Shown: positions 23,447 to 33,610, numbered from the stretch's first letter. The stretch: DNA of 64,000 nucleotides from Loxodes magnus (GCA_946699065.1 CAMPDV010000511.1:186001-250000); one strand, 5' to 3'. Numbers and translations are program-made. The notes: generated from the sequence alone by a model not told the origin.

Positions 23447-23855
23447 ATGATTATAAAGCGTGTGGTACCTCGTTGGTTCCCAGCTCTTTCGGTGTTAATA
23501 TTAATAAAAGTGTTCTCATACTTTTTATTGTCATTCTAGGCGTCCAGTGAGTCATTTCAGCTTCTCAAATGGGAAATCTACTTATTATTAATTATTCTCT
23601 GTTCTTGAGCCAAACACTCCAGTCTTCTCGAATAATATCCAAATAAGAAGTAGTTATTAAGTCATGAGTAGACCCGTCAGTCAAACACTCATAATGCTAG
23701 CAAGAATCCTCGTGTAAGTTGTCTCTTCGAGTTTATTCATCCTTCCTCATGGTAGCATCTAATATGAGTTACTCTTGCAATGCAATACGCTGCACCAGAT
23801 TTCCTACTATTTCTCCTGACCGCGGGCGACATCCATATTTTTTTATAATAACTCA
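23447..23855 (-). repeat. Dispersed ~400 bp repeat, second copy
   Basis: The reverse complement aligns with 6818-7243: ATGGATGTCGCCCGCGG at the start, ATCTGGTGCAGC, TTTGACTGACGGG, GACTTAATAACTA, CTTATTTGGATA, CCATTTGAGAAGCTGA, and the terminal AAAGAGCTGGGAACCAACGA stem-loop near 23460-23500. It is more GC-rich than its surroundings. The simple-repeat tail is mostly lost, suggesting an older insertion. Confidence 0.75.
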
Positions 23856-24991
23856 ATCTATATCAGCTGAATATTATGAAAGCTAATATTAAGACAGGAA
23901 AAATACTTTATATATTAAACTTTTAAGATCTTTGAGTATAAAAAGTTTTCTTTCCTTTCAAAGCACTATTCTTATAATAATTTCCTTATGGTATATATAA
24001 TCTAAGGCTTCCTATCTAAATTATTTACTAAAAATTTGTATTAAGAGATTTCAATCAATAGCCCTATAAGCTTTGAGAATATATTCCTTTATATAGCTTT
24101 TATTTTATAGCTATCATCTTTATCTTTTTTTTCCACGCTCCTCTATAGAATGAACCAATTTTATCTTACACTCTTACTAATTTAACTTAAGAGACACTTC
24201 CATCTTTGTAAAACTGAATGATCTTAACTATGTTGAAAGTAAATTGAGTGGTATTATTGATTTAATAGCCTTAAGGTTTTATAGAAAACCAGTTTAAATT
24301 AAGATATAACAATTTTAGCATTATCAGGCTATGCTTAGCTGCAGCTTAATAAAGAGAAATGAAATTAGATATTTAAATATCTTTAACTTAATAGAAACCA
24401 AATATAAAAGCTAGTGGACTAACAAGCAAAGTTAATAGATTAAAATAGTTTAACTATAAAAAGAGGGCCAGATTAGTATTGCCAAAGTATTTAAATTTAA
24501 GACTTAATATCATTATTCTAGTATTCGGTTTGAAAATGTGAGCAGATAGTCTAATCATTATAAAGGTGTAAATCTACTTTAGCTATATTTATTTGTATTT
24601 ATAACATTTTGCTACTTAGTCAAGGAGAATTGATTGAATGAAAATTATTTAAAAAATAATAATAACTTTATGGGGGAAAATCAAAACCGGTAATTTAGAT
24701 TTCTAGATTTGAAAGTTGGAAGTTGGAAGTTGGAAGTTGGAAAAGTTGGAAGTTTAATTGCATTCTTAATCAAACTACCTATAAAAAATCTCATCAAGAG
24801 TTTGATAGAAGGTTCTTGAAAATGTTTATATAGTTACATCTTTATTTAAATTATATTATTTTCTGATACTATTAAGTCAGCCTTTTATCCTTTTAGTAGC
24901 TACATTTCGATATTTAAAATAAAGAGTTAATAACTTAGAATACTAGGATTGTTAGATTATTTCTTAATAATTAAAATAATTAAAAAAAAGG
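23856..24991. other. Spacer with heptamer tandem repeat
   Basis: AT-rich spacer. Nothing gene-like was recognised apart from the tandem repeat listed separately at 24711-24752. Confidence 0.4.
24711..24752 (+). repeat. Tandem heptamer GTTGGAA
   Basis: GAAAGTTGG followed by several direct copies of AAGTTGG, with one expanded spacer (AAAAGTTGG). It is a small minisatellite in spacer DNA and is unlike known ciliate telomere repeats. Confidence 0.8.
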
Positions 24992-25498
24992 TTAAAGCAG
25001 TTCTGGATTATCTATTTTATTATCTTCCAAAGTTTTGTGTATCCAGTTTAATCCTTCATGCACATAATCTCCTTCATTGTTACATTTATATATCTAATAA
25101 CTCTTCACTTTTCCTCACTCTATTTAGTTTGTATTGAAATCGAAAGTTCTACCTACCAAATCTATTTTATTCAGGAATATTAAAACTGGCAAGGAATTGT
25201 CTAATTTCCTTAAGAAATCATTTAGCTGGAAAATTTCTTAAGGTTGAGTAATATCTAAAACGAACACCCAGGCATCTGTCTTAATCTTAGGAGAATAGTG
25301 AGGAGAGTCATGAACTTCATACAAAGTGCCATCGTACTATATTAAGTTATTTTCAACTCTAGTTGTAGACACACAATTTTTAAGAGTCTGTTTATACTTC
25401 AAATAATATATAAGACTAGATTTACCAGATCCTTTCGGCCCAACAAACACTATTGCTTTATTATTGTTTCTTTAGGTACATCCGCATATCAAACCCAT
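24992..25498 (-). CDS. Arf-like small GTPase, copy 1
   Basis: The minus-strand ATG at 25498 gives 168 residues ending at TAA (24994-24992). MGLICGC predicts N-myristoylation on Gly2 and palmitoylation on nearby Cys, so membrane attachment. The P-loop is GPKGSGKSS and the guanine-specificity motif is LNKIDLVG. The switch II DxxG motif (Arf WDxxG) is replaced by EVHDSPHYSP, so nucleotide hydrolysis may be altered. The C-terminal helix (HEGLNWIHKTLED) ends near the stop, as in Arf/Arl proteins. It is the paralogue of 53182-53688, with most residues identical and the same length. After the TAA the two copies differ by a 2-base indel, supporting TAA as the true stop. Confidence 0.85.
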
Positions 25499-25730
25499 TC
25501 TTTTATATAAGAAATGAAATAATTGTTAAGTCTTAAAAATCAGAGTTTAGCTGATTTGAAAATGGTTAAACTTATTTAAAGCTTAAACTAAAAGTTTATA
25601 AATTATAAGCATAGTGCTATAATCTCTAGTTGATTAATGGTATCTTAAATTATATCTCTTTATAATCAATAGGATAATATGGTATATATTGTGATATTAA
25701 ACTAGTGAGTACTAAAATTATGAATAGTGG

Positions 25731-26669
25731 ATGAATATTGAAATAAGTTTAGAAGTATGGGATGTATTTAGCTCTATCTATAGGGATTTTAAAAAGTATT
25801 TAGAATCATATTTTTATATAATTAAAGGGATTCTCTTAGGAGCATCACATTCATAATGATATAATTATATTTGATAAAAGATCAAAAAATCTAGAATATT
25901 TAAAAGAAGAAATGAAAGTAGTTTCTTACTTGAAATTGAAAAACGAAAGCATTAACTTTTGTCGTCAAACTAATGTGCAACAAAATTAATCAGGGTATTT
26001 AGAAATTTGGAAATAGAGATTCTAAAGTAAACAAAAATCATGGAACTAGTTGATAAAACTAGATACAGAGACTATAAGCGTTGAGTAATTAGTTTAAGCA
26101 TTTATTAAATTTATAAGAATAAATCCATAAATGTAAAAGGGATAATAATTAACTATATCTCTAGAGCAAAATTATTTTGATTTAGAATTAATATTTTACA
26201 GAAGGAGCTTAGCGTTTCTAAAACGCAAAGTTAGATTAATAATTAAACTAAGGCTTGAAATCAATTGATAAATGAAGGATAAATGGAATATTTAAATAGT
26301 TAATTAAAGATAAAATAATACTTTAAAAATGCTGAATATAATGCAGATAGCAAAAAGGAAATTGCTTAATGAAAATCTAGAAGAAAATCGAGGATGAGTA
26401 AATTTTTAAATTGCAGTTGGGATAAATGTCTGCATATTTATCATTTAAAATTTTCATTTTCAAAAATTGTATTGTATTAAATATAAAATAAATCGGAGTT
26501 TTCCGTACAATTCAGGAGAGATTTATTAAATAAAAATGAATTAAAAAAAAAGGTTCTAAAATCCTTGAGTATATAAGGTATTAATTTTGTAAATTTTTAA
26601 GCTAAATTAAATTTATGAGGAAAATAGTTTTAAACTAAATTATCACAACTCTTTATAAATCAATAATGA
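25731..26669 (+). CDS. Putative helical basic protein
   Basis: The ATG at 25731 gives 312 residues to TGA 26667-26669, with an earlier TGA near 26616 as an alternative end. The start is MNIEISLEVWDVFSSIYRDF. The sequence is rich in Lys, Arg and Ile with predicted helices (KKSRIFKRRNESSFLLEIEK; INEGQMEYLNSQLKIKQYF). TGA codes Trp at several places (KRWVISL, KLFWFRI). No domain was recognised. It converges with the minus-strand frames at 26830-28043. The frame was checked at several positions. Confidence 0.5.
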
Positions 26670-26829
26670 GTGTTATGAAAGCATCTTGCAAATATTTAAA
26701 TATATTCCACTAGATTATTTTATATTATCGTGATCCATTAAAAAGCAATTGCTTTAAACTTTCATAATTTAAAGTTTTTCAAACTCAAACCGATATTCAT
26801 AAATTTTATATAGTAGTAATATGATATCG

Positions 26830-27321
26830 TGACATCTTTTTTATTTGATTTGCCACAACCTAATTTGTTAAATTTATCAACATAATTGTATATATTCAGT
26901 TTTTATCATATCTCCTAACCTCTTTTTGTTCTCTTAATAAGCAAATCCATCTTCATCTCACTTGAAAGATTAAAATTCATTTCTAAAGTCAATTTATTCT
27001 AAAATAAGTATGTTCGGCTTTCTAAATTTTTTTTCCTTAATATTTTCTTCATAATTTCCATCGCCTTTAAATCAGTAAATCTTTTTAGACTAATTCTTAG
27101 TTCCTATTCAATGCAAGCTTAAAATTAATCCAATTCTATTAACCTAGCTTTTACTTTCTGTCTTTTGAGAGTTGATTTAATATTTAACTGTGTTCTTTAG
27201 ATGCTTCTTTGTAATCTTTTCCAATTATATTAAAGACATTAGAGCTTTTTATATATTCACTTTTTCTCTTTTCTAGCAACTCTTTTATGAAATCCTTAAT
27301 GATTGCATTTTTTCTATTCAT
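26830..27321 (-). CDS. Putative charged helical protein, frame broken
   Basis: The minus-strand ATG at 27321 starts MNRKNAIIKDFIKELLEKRK and reads well to about KEHSQILNQLSKD. From about 27180 a different frame is clearly better (LIELDQFQACIEQELRIS, then KAMEIMKKILRKKNLESRTY). The change falls at an AAAAGACAGAAAG run. It could be a frameshifted pseudogene, a programmed shift or a sequencing error. Its start codon overlaps the TGA of the upstream gene. No family was recognised. Confidence 0.4.
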
Positions 27322-28043
27322 AGTTATGTTTATATAGATAGTATGAGGCTTTCAAATTTATAATTTCCTCAGATAAATTTTTTTTAATTAAAACTTAGAA
27401 AGCTTTCTCTGACTATATTATTATTGAAATTTATGTTTTTAACTTTTAGATAAATAATAGTCTTTCTTCTTAATACTAATTACAGTTTTTACTATATGTG
27501 ATTTATCTTTTCTATCAATCATGCATAATAAACAAATCAAGCTGTCTATTAGGCTTGTCTCTTTCAGCTTCTAATCCTCTCCGTTACAATTTGCTCGCAA
27601 CCTAAAAAGATAATATATTTTCTGTTTTCTATGTTTATTGTATCTCAGTTAATTTAGAGGAACTTGAACAAATTTTTCCATTCATCAGCTTCTATAACTT
27701 TGGTTAATTTTCATTTCTTGCCTTCCATGTTTTAGCTATACCTTTCTCATGACTTACTATATATAGATTTAGAACAAATAATTGAATTTCTTCGCGAATT
27801 AGCAAAGCTATCCCTTTTTATTTTGTTCCAAGTTGAGTAGAAGTTTTCTTCTGAATAGTATTATTCTTCATCATAAAAAGAATTAGCTTTTTACAAAATA
27901 ATTTCTTTTTCTACTATTTCGTTTTGAGCATAAAAAGTTCCATCTATAATTTGCTGTAAAGATCTATACTAAATGATTTCTAATTTATTTAATAATTAAT
28001 ATCACGTAATTTCTTCTGTAAACTTGGATATATTTAATACCAT
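27318..28043 (-). CDS. Putative protein of unknown function
   Basis: From the minus-strand ATG at 28043 (MVLNISKFTEEITWYQLLNK) one frame runs 241 residues to TGA 27320-27318. It includes SLQQIIDGTFYAQNEIVEKE, YYSEENFYSTWNKIKRDSFA, KVIEADEWKNLFKFLQINWD and YIIFLGCEQIVTERIRSW, with Trp coded by both TGG and TGA. The same frame stays protein-like upstream to about 28260 without another ATG, so the true start may lie further out. No domain was recognised. The stop overlaps the ATG of the next gene as ATGA. Confidence 0.5.
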
Positions 28044-28447
28044 ATCCAAATATTGGCTTATGATTATTTTAATATAATTGGGGCATTATATAATTAGTTC
28101 CTTTTTAAATTGCTAACTTACTCAGTATTCATGTCTGAAATTTTAGCACTCCCTTATTCTTGATTCTAAACGTTTTTATAAGGATATGTTTTCTTAAGTT
28201 CAGTTTCCAAAAATTTTAAATTCACTTACTCTTTCTATCTCTTTGAACTAAGAGTAAAGATAGGATATATTAATGATAAATATATTAAATTATTGGCTGT
28301 CTAAAGTTAAAAGGATATACTTTCTAAATTTAAAAAGGAAAAGGCTTATAAATAGAATGCTTAAAGTGTATAGATTTATAAAAATGTTTTTTATCCTTTA
28401 TATTTTTAATATTAATATAATGATTTTAAAGACATTTATACCTAAAA

Positions 28448-29122
28448 TCAAATAAATATTAAAAAAATAAAATATTAAATGCTTGGCTTTCTTGTAGGTA
28501 TTTAAGCCTCTTTCCCATCAAACTCTAGATTGTTCTAGAGGTTAAATATAAAAGTTTAAAATCTCTAAAACTCTTTTCCTTATTATGCTTTATGTAATTG
28601 TGCTATTCTTTCGCTTAGATATATTTTGGTTTTTTTTCTGTATATTTTTCTGAATATGAAGTAATATAATTATTCTCTTTAGTTATATCGAATGAAGTTC
28701 TTTCTTTTTTTCTTCAACTTCTTCTAGTAGTTTCACTATTCTTGCTTAAAATTGTAAAATTTCCAGCATGTTTTTTACAGATATGTATGAGAGTTAAAGT
28801 AATAGCATCTTTTTGTTTCTCATTTAGGTTTTAATCATAAATTTTTTTCTCTTTCGATTATCATTGATCATTTCCTTATTCCCTAGTTCATTTAACGTTG
28901 TAATTTTTGTTCATTTTCTTCGGTTTTTTTTACCTTATTACTCAATTCTATTTGCTTTATTTGCGAGTTCTGCGATTGGTTGTCCTGATCTTTTTAACTA
29001 TTTCAGAAAGCGTAAAAGTCTCTTTCTTAGGCCAAGAGTCTTAAGTCTAATTCAGGTTTTTCCATCAGTCTATTCTTATCTTTCTTCATCCTTTAAATAT
29101 CTTCTTGGAAGTTTGGCACCAT
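28448..29122 (-). CDS. Putative coiled-coil protein
   Basis: From the minus-strand ATG at 29122 (MVPNFQEDIQRMKKDKNRLM) one frame gives 224 residues to TGA 28450-28448. The middle is Gln/Glu/Lys-rich and coiled-coil-like (IKQIELSNKVKKTEENEQKL), with five TGA codons read as Trp. In the second half another frame gives an even better coil (LLEEVEEKKKELHSIQLKR), so a frame change near 28870 is possible. The N-terminus may extend upstream. Function is unknown. Confidence 0.45.
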
Positions 29123-30142
29123 TTTTATCAGCTTCTCATAGCTTTTTTGCTAGTTTATGTTGCAATTCGATTCTTCAAAATATTTAGTTTTTTAAATCTA
29201 TTTCGAAAATTTTTCTTCAGAGGTGAACTATCGTTTTGGTGGATGATTATTTCAGAATAATATTCCTGGTCTTATCCTTTAGAATATTACAAACTCCTTT
29301 ATTTTTAAGTCGCAAAAAATCTAAATCCTAATTCAATATTTTTTTAGATTTGATTCTATTTCTAATTTTATATTCCTTTAAATAATTAACGGAACTAAAT
29401 CTCTTTAATCTCTTTTATAATAAAAAATTAGTCTAAAATAAATTTCTCATCTTAAATCTATCGAAATATTTATTTTACATTTTTCAAATTTTGAATTAGT
29501 TAATTATTTTTAACTTTAAATCTGTCAATATTTTAAAATATTGTAAATAGCATTTTTTTTACTTCATTATTAAATATTAGTAATCAATTATAATCACTAA
29601 AATAGTAAAAAAATTCTAAAGAAAACGTTCTTATTTCATTATAGTAACTATTCTTCTTATCAATTCGCCTTTTTTTTCGATTGTGACAGTGCTGCTCCCT
29701 TATAGTTAAGTTATTTATTTTATTTATACCTTTATTTACATTTTTCTACTATTTTCCTTTACTAAAGATTAAAAAAATTTACCTTAGAAAGAAAAAAATT
29801 AAAATAACTGGAACCTTAGATTAAAATACCATTTATATCTTTGTCTTAATAAAAAATAGTAACTATAATGGAAATATCATAACTTAACTTCCTAAAGTAG
29901 AAAGATTGTCAAAGTCTTTCATAAACAATAATAGAGGAGAAGATTAGAAACGTTCAAGTTTAAAAATTAAAGATCATTAAATTACTCAAATGAAAGAGAA
30001 GAAATTTAAGAACACATATTCAAGTAAATTTACAAGATGAGTTAAAAAAAGAAGATTGATTGAGGTTTAAGGAAAATAAAAATTTATTTAAGCATAATTT
30101 GCATATTACATACAGGGTAACTATACAATTATGTTCCAACTT
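29123..30142. other. Spacer, possible N-terminal extension of the coiled-coil gene
   Basis: T-rich on the plus strand. The minus strand continues in the frame of the coiled-coil gene without an ATG for several hundred bases. No domain or RNA feature was recognised. Confidence 0.3.
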
Positions 30143-30793
30143 TCATAATATTGAAATTTTTATATCTATTATTATTGTAATGGTGATATCATTATTAGAC
30201 TAACCTCTTTTAATTTAAGATGTATTTGCTATTATAGAATTTATGTTGTTTCCTGTGGGTTGCACATAGATTACTTGAATTTCTTTTTCTCCATCTCAGT
30301 CTTCATCTTGCTCTGAGTATTAGTCCTATTTTTCTTTTTAGTATTATGCGTCCTATAACTCCTTTAAACCTTTTTTTCATTATTATATTATTCGCTTCCG
30401 TTATAGTTTCAGTAATTCTTTCCTTGATACAGTTTTCTTCTGTAAAATTTACCTTATAGCGTGCAATATATTTGGCTCAGTTTTCTACAAGTTTTTTACC
30501 TCCATTCTTTACTTAATGCTAAACTTTTATCATTATCTTACCAGTTATCCTTATCTCTTGCAGAATCAGCTTTTTAAAAATTTATTTATCTATAAGTGCA
30601 ATCAGGTTTTAAATTCTTCTCAATATCCATAGGCTTCCCATTGTATTAGTTTTCTTTAGATTATTGATATGTTTATAATTAAACTAGTTGAGTCTCTCTT
30701 CTATTTATTTTATTAGAATCTTTAACTCTTATGTATGCTATTTACTTTAATTTCCTTTTTTATCTATTTATTTTCTTGTTGAGAAATCACCAT
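30143..30793 (-). CDS. Putative small helical protein with acidic patch
   Basis: The minus-strand ATG at 30793 (MVISQQENKQIKKEIKVNSI) gives 216 residues to TGA 30145-30143 in one checked frame. It is Gln/Lys-rich and helical (SRKELLKLQRKRIIQQWKKG), then acidic (QYSEQDEDWDGEKEIQVIYV), then Asn/Ile-rich. Trp codons include TGA (SEQDEDWDG, IIQQWKKG). The composition and an ATG-to-TGA frame make it one of the better anonymous genes here. No domain was recognised. Confidence 0.5.
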
Positions 30794-31365
30794 GGTACGC
30801 TTCAAAGTCCTAACTTTTTCATATTATTCCTAGATTAAAATTTAAAAATCTGTATCGCTGAGAAGAATTTATAATACCTCTTTTAGTATCTTATAGCTAT
30901 ATTTTCTATGTTATTTACTTTGGGAAGGTTAATCCGTTTCTTTGAAGATTGTATAGTATCTTATTAATAAGTGGATTTTGCTTAAAAAGATAGCAAATTA
31001 AAAAACTAATATAAAAAGCTTAGTGAGGATACTGCTTTAAAATTTTTAAACTTAGGAAAACTTTTAGGTGCCTCAAATGTAAATATTAAAATCAGAACAT
31101 AATTAGTCTTCTTTTTATTTCTTGATTAAATTGATATTTTGAGGCTTTTAAGCTCAATTCTATGCTCAGTATTTTATAATAATTTCGGAGTTTGTTTATT
31201 TTTATATCTAGGCTTTAATTTGCTGGCTATGGTGCTGCACTGAGTCCCAAAGTCTTTTATTCTCATAATATAGAAATAAAATTTCAATTAAAATACCTAA
31301 TTGTTTGTTAGAAGCAAATTGCTTTTAGGTAAATTGTTTCTTAGGTGCCATTTTATTATTATAAA
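30794..31365. other. Spacer, no gene seen
   Basis: AT-rich sequence between the minus-strand gene and the repeat tail. Nothing was recognised. It includes the likely promoter of the gene ending at 30143. Confidence 0.4.
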
Positions 31366-31422
31366 GAGCTGCGTACCAACGAAGTGCAACGCGCTCTATA
31401 GTCAAATTTATTTATTTATAGC
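31366..31422 (+). repeat. Isolated repeat tail: stem-loop plus (ATTT)n
   Basis: AAAGAGCTGCGTACCAACGA...GCGCTCTATAGTCAAATTTATTTATTTAT matches the outer ends of the large inverted repeats and the ends of the 6818 and 23447 repeats. GAGC/GCTC and GYAC/GTGC can pair around the CAACGA loop. The body upstream was not matched to another copy, so this may be a strongly 5'-truncated insertion or another family with the same tail. Confidence 0.7.
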
Positions 31423-31508
31423 AAAATATTCTATAAAATGTTTTTCTTATAGTTTAAGCTTATAAAAGATAATAAAAAATATAAGATATAAATAAAATAA
31501 TTAAAAAG

Positions 31509-31745
31509 ATGGTGGGAAATGAGTCTGATCTTATGGTCTAAACTTTCTATTTTTATGGCGAGGAACTAGTTCCTTTCCTGTCGCTAAAAAAGCCCCTGGT
31601 CTTAATCGTTTTCTGAAGGCAACGCTGTCTTCTAGATTATCCGCTCCTGTTAGGAGTTTTAAGTCTGGCTGTTGATAGTGAAGGAGGTCCCTTCAAGATG
31701 TATCTGGAAAAAAAGCAGAATATTCCCTGTATTCCTTAAAAAGAG
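31509..31745 (+). ncRNA. Candidate structured RNA (GC-richer island)
   Basis: A stretch of ~240 bases with clearly more G and C than its surroundings, short local hairpins (GGAACTAGTTCC; CTCC-tgtta-GGAG) and no convincing protein frame. It lies between a repeat tail and a tRNA cluster, a setting typical of polymerase III genes. It does not match snRNA, SRP or RNase P motifs that I know. It could equally be an unrecognised dispersed repeat; the strand is a guess. Confidence 0.25.
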
Positions 31746-31846
31746 AACTTCAGGTGTATAAATGAAAAGGAGTTTCAACTCACAAAATTATTTAAGTTAA
31801 ACTTAATTAAAAAGATATAAATAATATCATAATAAACATAATATAA

Positions 31847-31920
31847 GCCTCCGTAGCTCAATAGGTTAGAGCGTTTGGCTGTTAACCAAATGGTCGGTGT
31901 GTTCAAGTCCACCCGGGGGC
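31847..31920 (+). tRNA. tRNA-Asn (GTT), variant T-arm
   Basis: 74 nt beginning GCCTCCGTAGCTCAATAGG, with anticodon loop CTGTTAA between TTTGG and CCAAA (anticodon GTT). The acceptor stem pairs fully (GCCTCCG with CGGGGGC, one T:G). Compared with the copy at 3144 there is one extra T in the T-arm (GGTG-T-G-TTCAAGT-CCACC), giving an eight-base T-loop or a bulge. It may be functional or beginning to decay. A T-rich terminator follows. Confidence 0.75.
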
Positions 31921-32044
31921 GTTTTATTTTTGTTTGAATGAAAAAAATTTATTTTAGATAAGAATATGTAAAAAGTGATAACAAAATAATTTCATAAATT
32001 TTTTACAGTAATTACTCTAAATATCGGAAAAAATAAACGAAAAA

Positions 32045-32116
32045 CTCCGAGGCCGGGGATTGAACCCGGGTCGTCTGCGTGACAGGCAGAAATACTAGCC
32101 ACTATACTACCTCGGA
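32045..32116 (-). tRNA. tRNA-Asp (GTC)
   Basis: Minus-strand cloverleaf: TCCGAGG acceptor, AGTATAGTGGCTAGTAT D-arm, CTGCC-TGTCACG-CAG anticodon arm giving GTC, CCGGG-TTCAATC-CCCGG T-arm, and CCTCGGA closing with discriminator G. This matches the eukaryotic tRNA-Asp pattern. CCA is not encoded. A T-run follows the 3' end. Confidence 0.9.
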
Positions 32117-32193
32117 TCTTATAATATATTTTATAAAAAGTTTTAATATAACAAAAATATAATAAAAAAAGTTTATATGATATAAATAATAAT

Positions 32194-32262
32194 AAGTAAT
32201 CTTAGCTCAATAGGCAGAGTAATTGGCTAAAAGGTTGGTGGTTCAAGTCCACCAGATGACGT
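32194..32262 (+). pseudogene. tRNA-Asn remnant
   Basis: It keeps TAGCTCAATAGG and GGTTGGTGGTTCAAGTCCACC, but the anticodon arm is shortened to ATTGGCTAAAAGG with no GTT loop, and the acceptor stem does not pair. It is unit 2 of the duplicated cassette. Confidence 0.8.
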
Positions 32263-32382
32263 TTTTTTTTGTTTGAATTGAAATAATTTATTTTAGATAA
32301 GAATGTGTAAAATTGATATCAAAATAATTTCATAAATTTTTTACAGTAATGATTTTAAATATCGGAAAAAATAAACAAAAAA

Positions 32383-32411
32383 CTCCGAGGCCGAGTATTG
32401 AACCCGAGTTT
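32383..32411 (-). pseudogene. tRNA-Asp 3' remnant
   Basis: Only the acceptor 3' strand and T-arm remain (ACTCCGAGGCCGAGTATTGAACCCGAG on plus). The T-stem is still paired, but everything 5' of it is replaced by T-rich sequence. Confidence 0.8.
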
Positions 32412-32872
32412 TTTATAAATCTTTTTTTCATACCCTTTTTTGCTTTTTTTTAATATAACTTTTTACGTATTTTTTTATAAGGATTTCTTTCTTTTTTTTA
32501 ATTTAATTTAATTTAATTTTTGTTATCTTTTTTTGTTTATTTATTTTCCTTTATTTAAATATTTTCAGTTTTATTATATTTATTTTTATTTTCTTTTAAG
32601 GTAATATTTATTTTACTTTATGATATTATTTGTTAGAATTGGTTTTAATTTTTTTTCTGATTTCATATTTAAAAAAATATTTTTAAGTTTTTTTTATCCA
32701 ATTTGCTTGCTTTTTTTTTTCTTTGCTATAGTCTTTTTTATAGATTAATAGCTTAAACCTTTCTGTTTAGCTTTTTATTATAATTTTTTTTTCCATTTTA
32801 GACTACTCTTTTTTATATGGTTTTTAAGTGTGATTTTTTCCTTTAAACAATTTTTTTTTAATCTATCAAAAG
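32412..32872. other. T-rich low-complexity spacer
   Basis: Long T-runs and a short (AATTT)n tandem repeat near 32499-32520. No gene was seen. Confidence 0.5.
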
Positions 32873-33607
32873 ATGAATGCTTATTTGTTTTTTTCGAGCA
32901 ATACTTAGAAAAATGAAGAAGCTATTTTTTGTTAATTATCTAAATAGTAGGCTTTACTTAATCAATACGCGGAAAACTTAGTTGGGCTCAAAAGTATAAA
33001 TCTCTTTATAAGTTTTAAAATTAAAATTTTTATTTATTTTAGCTTCATTTTTACTTAAATCTAATTTTGTATCTTCTAGTATCACTCCATACGAGCTTTA
33101 TTTTCTTTTTTATTTCAGTATTCTCTAAACATCTTAATCAGATGTTTAAATTATTACAGATCAAATATAAATTGAGAAACTAGAATTTATCTATTTTTAA
33201 GTTAAGTTTTTAGAAGGAAATTAGATTTATAAAAAAAGAACTGAAAGCATTTTTTTATTTTAAAAGTGGTCTTTATGATAATTCTTTCGATATTAGAGCA
33301 AAAATATTGTTTAAATTAAATTAAAATAATTTAAAAGAGATTCAGAGAATGAACTGCTTTCAACAGAGATTTCTACTTCCACCAACATTTTTTACTTAAA
33401 AATTATTTTTTCTTTCAAAGAAAAGATAGAAAATTTTCAAAGTAAACAGATAAAATGTAATTCTTCATCACTCTAACCCACCAGATTATCATCTTATTAA
33501 AACTAAATTTAAAAAGAAGTAAAAACTTCTTGTAATTTAGCTCTTTTATTGCTAATATCAAAGCATATTATTTAAAGCTATGCAATAATGCTCTTATAGT
33601 TAAGTGA
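32873..33607 (+). CDS. Putative multi-pass membrane protein
   Basis: The ATG at 32873 (MNAYLFFSSNTQKNEEAIFC) gives 244 residues and ends at two consecutive TGA codons (33605-33610), which supports a real stop. A soluble N-terminus (QLSKQQALLNQYAENLVGLK) is followed by hydrophobic segments (FKIKIFIYFSFIFT, IRALFSFLFQYSLNILIRCL, FFILKVVFMIILSIL) and a basic tail with WKHFF and RFREWTAF, where Trp is TGA. No family was recognised. Confidence 0.5.
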
Positions 33608-33610
33608 TGA

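Larger units (their letters stand above)
31921..32411. repeat. Tandem duplication of a tRNA-Asn / tRNA-Asp cassette
   Basis: The spacer after tRNA-Asn (TTGTTTGAATGAAAAAAATTTATTTTAG..., through TTTTTTACAGTAAT and ATATCGGAAAAAATAAAC to the tRNA-Asp 3' end) is repeated almost identically at about 32265-32411. Each unit has an Asn tRNA on plus and an Asp tRNA on minus. In unit 1 both look intact; in unit 2 both are remnants. Confidence 0.85.

Noticed and set aside
24711..24752. Telomere-like repeat
   Set aside because: The GTTGGAA heptamer does not match known ciliate telomere units (G4T2, G4T4) and is internal and short.
24949..25137. Plus-strand ORF of 62 codons
   Set aside because: It is antisense to the end of Arf copy 1.
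28523..28540. CTCTAGA-ttgt-TCTAGAG hairpin
   Set aside because: A perfect 7 bp stem, but isolated and within or next to a putative gene; no repeat or terminator context supports a function.
28864..29187. Plus-strand standard-code ORF of 107 codons, hydrophobic
   Set aside because: It is antisense to a charged, coiled-coil-like minus-strand frame; its Phe/Leu/Ser text is what the complement of a Lys/Glu/Gln-rich gene gives.
31222..31240. CTGGCTATGGT match to the 17830 target-site duplication
   Set aside because: Eleven shared bases without an element boundary; probably chance.
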